NCBI GenBank assembly: GCA_012862575.1
Contig: BLSF01000106.1
Coordinates: 64,001-77,397, forward strand
Origin: Parietichytrium sp. I65-24A
Taxonomy: Eukaryota > Sar > Bigyra > Thraustochytrida > Thraustochytriidae
Reading direction: 5' to 3'
Length of the DNA stretch: 13,397 bases
The position numbers and the translations under genes were made by a program. Shown here one piece after another: positions 8,195-13,397 of this stretch. Position 1 is the stretch's first letter; each line of letters opens with the position of its first letter. The notes under the pieces were generated by a model. The model was not told the DNA's origin. It searched no databases and was given only the letters and a program-made list of their open reading frames with translations.

Positions 8195-8540
8195 TCGCAC
8201 AGCCTATGCGCTGATCGCTGCAAACGCTGTATATTGCTAACCTGTTTCATTATTTTATTCCCCTATACAACTCCAGCCTTGGGCTATGTTTTTGACAGCA
8301 CCTGCGAAGAATTTTTCGACCACAACTTTCATGATTGAATTTGAGAATACGTGGTTCTTGCGAGACTTCGAAATAGCCCTTCCGTTTTGTTTTGGAAGCT
8401 CAATTCGTGATTATTGCGAGTATGTTTGGCAATCGCAAGCACCGCTCTTCTCCCTCGCGTTGACCTCCTGGTAAAAGCAGCCGTGCTGCCCAAATGTGCT
8501 TCTGTGGGAAAGCGCAGAGAGACTCATAAGGTGGGCTACN

Positions 8541-8603
<63 letters not shown>
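8541..8603. repeat. (TCTGGT)10 hexamer microsatellite beside an unresolved base
   Basis: Ten perfect TCTGGT units plus TCT follow the single N of the window at 8540. The abrupt perfect start next to the N suggests that the assembly may have collapsed or truncated the array at its left edge. The right edge runs into CTAACCTAAAC, one of several TTAGG-type sites in the window. In one frame the array reads Phe-Trp repeats, and there is no flanking gene to support translation. Confidence 0.95.
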
Positions 8604-8606
8604 TAT

Positions 8607-8617
8607 CTAACCTAAAC
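8607..8617. repeat. TTAGG/CCTAA-type motif (CTAACCTAAAC)
   Basis: This is a two-unit CCTAA-like site directly after the hexamer array. Similar sites are at 3887-3898, 3924-3934, 11502-11512 and 12174-12188. It is listed because the motif recurs far more often than a given 10-mer should in 13 kb; see the findings. Confidence 0.6.
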
Positions 8618-9352
8618 AAATTCCATCCCAATCAGCGCCATCAATTACGCCCTTTCTAGTGGCACACACCCAACTAGGGGTTTCCAACCTTATCATTGGA
8701 GGTAGAAGGCTCCTATTTATGAGGTTGCGAACGTGTGCTTACAAAAGAGACCTTGGTTGCCCACGAGAAAGTAATAGGAGCGAGTAGTACGTTACGTAGA
8801 GAGTCACTTGGATGAGTGAAAAAAAATTCACTTCCTGTCAATGATAAAAAAAGAGAGCGGATTCACCACTCAGTGAAAGAGCATGCTAAGCTTATGGCAT
8901 CATACTTGCTCGTGCTGTCTTTCCCGGCACGACCAAGCAAAATGTTGCGCAATTCACAGTAAAAATTATTTTAGTTGAATTTTGATTAACTGCTGCAACC
9001 AATCAAATCTGAACGCGTACGAGCCCGAGAAAAAGAGCGGAGTTAGAATGTACTGCTCCATGGCAACTCAGCACCCCACTCTGGCAGGAAGTACAGCTGC
9101 TCACTGTCGTGTCGCCTGGGCTGGGGCAACCCTGACTCGATCTTCAGAAGCGAGTGGCCAAGCTATAGCTAAAGAGCCCGAAGGTATGTACTAACAGTAT
9201 AGAGTAAATTCTATCAGTTCATTCTCGATGGACCTAAAACTACAAATGTCCAATAGCTCTGATTAGCATTGTGGATGGTGCGGAAGGAGATGATGGAGAG
9301 ATTTGAAAGATTCGTGTGGAGCAGACCCCGAACGGAGAAAACAACAAAGAAG

Positions 9353-10165
9353 ATGAGAGCAGCAGCGCGTATCTTTCTTGCTCTAGCGAGCCTTCTCTCA
9401 TTGACTTTGACGAATGGAGTACCCATTCAAGTGGTGAAAGAAGAGGATATAAACTCGGGGGATTGCTCCGGAACTCCTGAACGTCGAAGGTACTATCCTC
9501 TGAACCTTTGCCATTTTCATCCGGTGTTCGGCGTATTTGCGGAGTACAAAGTTGTGGAAGCGAATGAGACAAGTATCACTCTCAAGACTGAGTTTTATGA
9601 TGAGCCAGAATGCAAGGACGATGAAATCTTGGAACAGTTCAGGAATTATTCGATCAAAACGCTTCCTCGTGTTCGGGTATCCGGAGACTCCTGTGAAAAG
9701 CGCTCTGTTGTCAACTTCGAATCGGAGAGTATTGTGATGGGTGTCTATGCAACTGCATCTTACCCCGACGAACCGCCATTCGAGCCAATAATGCCACCAT
9801 TTTGCCAATCTTCAGATGTGTCTAACATTGGAGAGGCATCGGAAGCAATGAGAAAGACTTGGAGTAGATATCAGACAGCTTATCTTGACATGGATTGTTT
9901 TGATGGACGGATCACGTTTGGACAAGGGGTTTTAAGTTTGTATAGAAACTCGACAACTTGTGAGGGAGAACCAGATCTCGGCCCAAGCAGGTGCGTTGTT
10001 GACGAGGGGCCTCGTGTGCTTACTGTTTTTAATTTGCACGAGCTCATAGCGCCAACCTCTGCACCAAGCGCTGCACCAAAATGGAGCTCTGCCCATCGAG
10101 CCATTGCTCCACTTGCCTCTTACATCGCGCCAAGTGTCGCTCTTTTCCTGTCCATGGGATTCTAG
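9353..10165 (+). CDS. Secreted Cys-rich glycoprotein, possibly GPI-anchored
   Basis: This frame gives 270 aa from ATG 9353 (A at -3). In-frame ATGs at 9275, 9290 and 9293 would add up to 26 charged residues before the signal peptide. Residues 1-22 are a classic signal peptide: Arg-rich start, hydrophobic core, likely cleavage near TNG-V. The mature part has eight cysteines (38, 53, 87, 114, 151, 182, 203, 214), an even number suiting disulfides, and N-glycosylation sequons at N71, N98 and N199. Two stretches share an Ile-Thr-x4-6-Phe/Leu-Tyr-x-Cys plan (about 75-90 and 187-206), and Cys-x-Gly-x-Pro occurs at 38 and 203, hinting at an old duplication. An Ala/Pro/Ser-rich stretch (233-249) precedes a hydrophobic end (about 251-270), as in GPI-anchor signals. 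I recognise no named family; cell-surface or wall location is inferred. Confidence 0.85.
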   Translation: MRAAARIFLALASLLSLTLTNGVPIQVVKEEDINSGDCSGTPERRRYYPLNLCHFHPVFGVFAEYKVVEANETSITLKTEFYDEPECKDDEILEQFRNYSIKTLPRVRVSGDSCEKRSVVNFESESIVMGVYATASYPDEPPFEPIMPPFCQSSDVSNIGEASEAMRKTWSRYQTAYLDMDCFDGRITFGQGVLSLYRNSTTCEGEPDLGPSRCVVDEGPRVLTVFNLHELIAPTSAPSAAPKWSSAHRAIAPLASYIAPSVALFLSMGF

Positions 10166-10574
10166 CTGATCCCTAGCCTAACGTAAATACGCGTCTCGAA
10201 GAGCGAAGGGTAGAAGACGGCATGCGCGCAACGCTTTTGCCTCTCAGATGAACTGCATATTCGTAAGCATTAGCAGCCCCATTCGACGAGTCGCTCCCGG
10301 CCAGCCCCGTCTTTAAGTAGAATGAGACGAAATTATAGAATGAGACGAAATTGCACAGCTTCTTACCAGGAAAAAAAATTCAAAATGTTGTCAAAAATTA
10401 ATAAAATTCTGATAGCTTACAGCGCTACCTGCACTGCACGACGGCTCAGTCTTCGGTTTCTCGTGGACGGAAGACATCTGACTACTAGTGCTGCGCGCTA
10501 AATCACACGTCTCATCTTTTAATTAATCCGCACGTGTTTTTGGGGTTGACACCGCAGTCATCTGCTCCGCCAGG
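10166..10574. other. Spacer between convergent genes, with an 18-bp duplication and AATAAA
   Basis: TAGAATGAGACGAAATTA is repeated in tandem with an 18-bp period at 10318-10352. AATAAA at 10400-10405, in an A+T-rich stretch about 240 bp after the stop of the secreted-protein gene, could be its polyadenylation signal. No frame here is convincing. Confidence 0.5.
10318..10352. repeat. 18-bp tandem duplication
   Basis: Two copies with an 18-bp period share the core AGAATGAGACGAAATT without change. It lies in the presumed 3' UTR of the 9353 gene. An unrelated duplication with the same 18-bp period is at 11792-11827. Confidence 0.9.
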
Positions 10575-10925
10575 TCAGCGTCTGCGTCCGGGCGACACCC
10601 TGAAGAGGTGCAGGGTGATCCCAAAGTTGTACCACCTGCACAAGCCGGCCCAATGACACGCCTTGGGCTTGCGGAAACTCCACGAGTGGTGAGAGCCATT
10701 TATCGCTCCCTGCTCCACGAGCTGTGCCTCCCTCTCGGACGACCCTGAGATGAAGAAGTTGTTCAAGGCTGGCCCGAGGAGGGTGTCATCGTCTTCATCG
10801 TCTGGCACAGCTGAGAGGACACGGAAGAACTGATCCGACAACTTGCTCGAGCTGAAGAAGGGCAGCGCCGAGCCCAAGAAGGCGAGCGCCAAGCTAGAGA
10901 TGACCAATCTAAGGCTTTCTGCCAT
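10575..10925 (-). CDS. Candidate small secreted protein or peptide precursor
   Basis: This frame gives 116 aa on the minus strand. ATG at 10925 is the first in-frame ATG; the frame upstream is entered only through GTG. Residues 5-20 are a hydrophobic run of signal-peptide type (Leu/Ala/Val/Ser-rich, Gly-Ser-Ala near the end). The middle is acidic (DDEDDD at about 42-47). One N-glycosylation sequon (Asn-Gly-Ser) lies at about 76. The end is basic and aromatic: an Arg-Lys-x-Lys stretch at about 85-88, then C90HWAGLC96, then residues up to a terminal GRRR. Signal, acidic part, basic site and short Cys-bracketed tail are the layout of some secreted peptide precursors, and Gly-Arg-Arg is the usual amidation context in animals. 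That reading is inference. The -3 base of the start is C, which is weak. I recognise no homologue, and a chance frame is possible. Confidence 0.4.
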   Translation of the reverse strand: MAESLRLVISSLALAFLGSALPFFSSSKLSDQFFRVLSAVPDDEDDDTLLGPALNNFFISGSSEREAQLVEQGAINGSHHSWSFRKPKACHWAGLCRWYNFGITLHLFRVSPGRRR

Positions 10926-11683
10926 CCGTCGGCGATGTCCCTTTTCCGCTGTAATCCATCGGTCGTTCCGATTTTGCTGCTTGTCCACCGCCAAAGAGAA
11001 TTCGAAGAGATGATTGGCCGAGGTTCTTAGCCTTATGGTGCACTTACGCCATCGTATGGCCAGTGAAATGAAGGTGTGCACTTGGTTTAGTGTGTACCAC
11101 TGCTACCAATCTCTTCTCGTCTCCTCTCAATGTTCGGCGCAGTTCTAAGGGCCTAGTCGTGGCTTCGTTGACGACAGAGCTGGACGCTAGTGGAGATGGG
11201 GCTGGCTTTCGACTGTGCGTTTGGAGCTGGAGCAAGATCAGGATCAAGAGGTAATCAAGGGGAATTGCAGATCTTGCTAGCGAGTTTCGAAGTGTAGAGG
11301 TGTCAAAGGAGCAGTGGCGCAAAGAATGGAAGAAAAAAGTAAGAACGAAACACAGTTTACGAGCAGCTCGTCAGAATTTGTTGAAGATTTACCGTTTCAA
11401 ACATTCTTGAATGTGAAAGAGAACAAGCGCGAAAGAGATAGATGGGAAACAACAGAGCAGAGCAGGATGGAGAAAGGCTTTCTGCGCACCCAAGGATCTC
11501 CGGTTAGGTTAGCAGTCAGATCCAGTTAGCTGCAATAATTTCGAAGGGTGTGTCCGAGGAGTACACCAGAATCGACTACGAACTGTGGCAGAGTAGCACA
11601 CCTGGCAAGTCGAATTTCGCGGACAATCTCAATAGCTATCTTTGAAACCTGCACTGCGTTGTCTTGAGCGTCGTGTAGCGAAG
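10926..11683. other. Spacer without a confident gene
   Basis: It lies between the divergently oriented 10575 (-) and 11684 (+) candidates, so it could hold both promoters. It contains GGTTAGGTTAG at 11502-11512. A 67-codon ATG frame at 11326-11529 (+) is polar, has no recognisable motif and ends just beyond the TTAGG-type motif. A minus-strand frame at 11044-11322 starts at a non-ATG codon. Neither is annotated as a gene. Confidence 0.45.
11502..11512. repeat. TTAGG-type motif (GGTTAGGTTAG)
   Basis: This is an exact copy of the motif that forms one arm of the hairpin at 3924-3934. It stands alone here, with no opposed copy nearby. Confidence 0.7.
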
Positions 11684-11872
11684 ATGGCTTCAGGTCGCCG
11701 CCTCACAGTGTTAGCGAAACATTGCAGAAAGCTCAAATTAATGAGAGCGTGCTTGTGCAAGCACAAAAAGTACGACAATCCGGTTTCAGACTCATACTTT
11801 GCAAGCAAGTCATACTTTGCAAGCAAGCTAGTGGAAGGAGCCACCGCCCTTGTCTACAAGCGCTGTAAATAA
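11684..11872 (+). CDS. Doubtful small basic protein containing an in-frame 18-bp duplication
   Basis: The frame gives 62 aa from ATG 11684, very rich in Lys and Arg, with five cysteines. An 18-bp perfect tandem duplication (11792-11827) duplicates the hexapeptide SYFASK without breaking the frame. The 3' end overlaps the end of the minus-strand locus at 11854 by 19 bp, tail to tail. There is no signal peptide, membrane segment or recognised family. Maintenance of the frame through an 18-bp duplication is expected for any multiple of three, so it is weak evidence. A chance frame is as likely as a gene. Confidence 0.25.
   Translation: MASGRRLTVLAKHCRKLKLMRACLCKHKKYDNPVSDSYFASKSYFASKLVEGATALVYKRCK
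11792..11827. repeat. 18-bp perfect tandem duplication
   Basis: TCATACTTTGCAAGCAAG is present twice with no difference and no spacer. A perfect second copy implies a recent event. If the 11684 frame is translated, the product gains six residues. Confidence 0.95.
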
Positions 11873-12766
11873 TTGCTCTGCACAACCTGCTGGAAGCCCT
11901 GGCGGATGCCAGGAAGCGAGCGGAACAGCGCCGCGCGGCCGCCGCTCTCGGGAGAGCCTACCGTGCGCTCTGGGCTGGCGATCCTTGCCGTCTCGACCGA
12001 GGCCCAGTTGAGCAGGAGGAGGACAACCTGCATATCGTCCGGAAGCACCTGCAACCCTAGTCCCTGCGCGGACCCGAGTGTGGACCCGAGTGCGGGATCC
12101 GGGGCGACCTCACGACCCATCTGGTCTTGTTGTCGGAATCCTGTGCCAGAACGACCCCGCCGGTCATCATGAACTAACCTAACCTAACGCACGTTCCTTG
12201 CGGGCCCAGCTGGGCCAAACGCCGCATGGGGTGCGGCTCGGGGCCTTCGCCGCCGCTGGGGTCTTCACCACCGATGCCGCTACTACTACTGGGGCTGCCG
12301 TAGCGCAGAAGGACGCGGTGCACGGGCATTGCGAGGAAAGTGTCGCCGGAGGCGGGCAGCGGCTTGGAGGAACGGAGATGGACCTCGAGCAGGAGCCGCG
12401 AGCCCACGGTGGCGCTGTCCACCAGCAGTGTGTCGCCATTCACGGTCTGGACGATGGTGGCGTCCAGATCCTGCAGGGACCGGATCGCGTGCGAGAGGAG
12501 GTTGTCCACGCCTGTGCGCACCGTCAGCGAGCGCAGCACTTTGCCGCCGCCGCTGTTGTCGCTATTACTCCCGCTGTCGCTGTTCCTCCCGTTGTTGCTA
12601 CCGCCTTGACCGGCAGAAGAGGCCACCAGGTCGCCTCACGGCGCCTCGCGGTTTAGGAACCGGAGCTGGAGCCCAGCCACACCTCCTGGTTGCCGCCCTC
12701 GTCCATGCGCCACTGGAGCCACTGGAGGTGCAGCGGGCTGCCGTCAGCCGCGGTTCCATCAGTTTG
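11854..12766 (-). CDS. G+C-rich coding locus broken by short GT...AG segments (tiny introns or decayed gene)
   Basis: Three minus-strand blocks look coding: G+C-rich, with alternating hydrophobic and polar residues. Block A (12766 to 12661) includes LQWLQWRMDEGGNQEVW and an in-frame ATG at 12706; it ends at TAA 12653-12655. Block B (12634 to 12189) starts in another frame with a Gly/Ser/Asn-rich linker, then a Leu/Val-rich folded-looking segment of about 80 residues. Block C (12173 to 11854) ends in a Leu-rich helix-like part and TAG 11854-11856. Removing 12635-12660 (26 nt), 12174-12188 (15 nt) and 12064-12116 (53 nt), each GT...AG on the minus strand, joins all three in one frame. An alternative 68-nt GT...AG segment from 12188 leads to ATG 12120 of the last frame. 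Another stop (TAG, 12767-12769) lies just upstream of block A, with a possibly related frame beyond it, so the true 5' end is unclear. No family recognised. It could equally be a pseudogene. Confidence 0.5.
12064..12116 (-). other. Candidate 53-nt intron or frame break
   Basis: On the minus strand it begins GTCGTGAGG and ends GCGCAG, and its removal joins block C part 1 to the long final frame. Inside lies a 12-bp tandem duplication (GACCCGAGTGTG on the plus strand, from 12071), the kind of repeat that is otherwise mostly non-coding in this window. That supports intron status, but both flanking frames are also open through parts of it. Confidence 0.3.
12174..12188. repeat. Three-unit TTAGG-type insertion within coding-like sequence
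   Basis: The plus strand reads (CTAAC)3 and the minus strand (GTTAG)3. The 15 nt sit exactly in frame between a Thr-Cys codon pair and a Phe-Met-Met stretch of the minus-strand locus, and they create the TAG at 12174-12176. It begins GT and ends AG, so an ultrashort intron is formally possible. Insertion of telomere-like repeat units is the other reading. Confidence 0.6.
12635..12660 (-). other. Candidate 26-nt intron or frame break
   Basis: On the minus strand it begins GTTCCTAAACC and ends CGTGAG. Its removal rebuilds a Gly codon across the junction, joining a Ser-rich end of block A to a Gly-Asp-Leu-Val start of block B without a stop. It contains the TAA that otherwise ends block A. Confidence 0.35.
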
Positions 12767-12769
12767 CTA

Positions 12770-13397
12770 ACGTACACTGTGAAGCCAGAGAGCCGATGCT
12801 TGAAGACGTATGAACACCTCGCGCCGCTGTCGCCTCGGAAGTAACACAAAGCCCGTCAAGAAACTGCATCGATTGACTGGAGCGCGGGCTAAATGCACTC
12901 CCACCATTCCGGTCCTTTCTGCCCCAGCGTGCGCCAGAATGCCTCGGGGGAGTCCCTTCGTAATAGTGACCTGCTGCACTTCTCCAAAGAGCACAAGAGC
13001 ACAAGGCCATGCATCTGACTCGCTACATTGTAGCTGGCGAGGATATGCCCCGCAAAAATTGTGGTTCAAGCGCCTGCACTGCCTGAGTCTCCCGCCTGGG
13101 ACAGAGTTCATTGAATGCAGTGCTTCCTGGGCCACTAACAACATTCTTATGAAGATTAAAATCAGCGATGCCGCTGCGAGCTCCAATATTTGATGTCAGG
13201 TCATGTCGCAAACCACTGAATGCCGAAGAGTAGCCAGCTACCTGAGAAGGTGAAAACTTTCTCTGTCAGGTACAACTTGCGAAGCTCTATTAAAAGAGGT
13301 ATTCCTGGCTGCGCACTCACACCCGCTTGTTTTTACGGAGACAACTAACAGTGAACTGATTTCTTTCTTATTTTTCTTTTAAACTGAGAAGCTTTTT
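12770..13397. other. Right end of window, no confident gene
   Basis: A minus-strand frame at 12767-13186 (non-ATG start) ends at the TAG just upstream of block A, and its last part (Arg-Glu-Val-Phe-Ile-Arg-Leu region, about 12790-12840) might be a further exon of the broken locus. The rest lowers in G+C towards the end, finishing in a T-rich run from about 13360. No RNA gene or repeat array is seen. Confidence 0.4.

Larger units (their letters stand above)
8195..9352. other. Spacer between two plus-strand genes
   Basis: It separates the 7625 gene from the secreted-protein gene. It contains the hexamer array with an adjacent N, a TTAGG-type motif (8607-8617), oligo-A runs at about 8819-8826 and 8844-8851, and A+T-rich sequence at about 8955-8990. 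A 62-codon ATG frame at 8286-8474 lies shortly after the upstream stop, but it shows no recognisable feature. There is no convincing gene. The A+T-rich stretches fit a 3' UTR followed by a promoter. Confidence 0.5.

Noticed and set aside
8286-8474. 62-codon ATG frame after the 7625 gene
   Set aside because: It is close behind a stop codon in likely 3' UTR, with no motif; a chance frame is the simpler reading.
11326-11529. 67-codon ATG frame, polar
   Set aside because: No domain or membrane segment, and it ends just beyond the TTAGG-type motif. Chance frame.
12198-12656. Plus-strand open frame of about 150 codons
   Set aside because: It is Ala/Val/Gly/His-rich, as expected opposite a G+C-rich gene. 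The minus-strand reading has the better alternation of hydrophobic and polar residues.

Overview
The window reads as nuclear DNA of a compact, intron-poor eukaryote. Codon starts are clearest at ATG with a purine at -3. The longest gene is an uninterrupted 622-codon frame for a eukaryotic protein family, and there is no operon-like packing or ribosome-binding-site pattern. Base composition is mixed: G+C is clearly higher in coding blocks such as 11880-12750 and lower in spacers. Secreted and possibly GPI-anchored products, an actin-regulatory phosphatase and microsatellite-rich spacers suggest a unicellular alga or other protist. A red microalga of the Porphyridium kind is possible, but that is an impression and not shown by the sequence. 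One N at 8540 beside a hexamer array shows that this is draft assembly.

Layout. 1-586: spacer rich in exact short tandem duplications, leading into a small Lys/Ala-rich coiled-coil protein gene (587-1021, +). 1022-1859: spacer between convergent genes, holding a 142-bp-period tandem duplication. 1860-3728 (-): the best-supported gene, a Slingshot-type protein phosphatase with N-terminal SSH-like region, DEK-C-like domain and dual-specificity phosphatase domain. 3729-4120: its upstream region, packed with 7-10 bp tandem duplications and two long hairpins. 4121-7624: about 3.5 kb with no gene I can support. 7625-8194 (+): an unrecognised acidic protein with a possible nuclear localisation signal. 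8195-9352: spacer with a (TCTGGT)10 array. 9353-10165 (+): a secreted, Cys-rich, probably glycosylated and possibly GPI-anchored protein. 10575-10925 (-): a small candidate secreted protein with a Cys-bracketed C-terminal segment. 11684-11872 (+): a doubtful small frame with an in-frame 18-bp duplication. 11854-12766 (-): a G+C-rich locus that looks coding but is broken by short GT...AG segments, so either a gene with very short introns or a decaying gene. 12770-13397: nothing confident.

The genes do not form one pathway. The Slingshot-like phosphatase would act on the actin cytoskeleton (cofilin dephosphorylation), the 9353 and 10575 products are predicted to enter the secretory pathway, and the rest are of unknown function. 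The most unusual features are sequence-level. They are the density of exact short tandem duplications, the repeated TTAGG/CCTAA-type motif at several sites (one apparently inserted in frame into a coding sequence), and the cluster of tiny GT...AG interruptions in the 11854-12766 locus.
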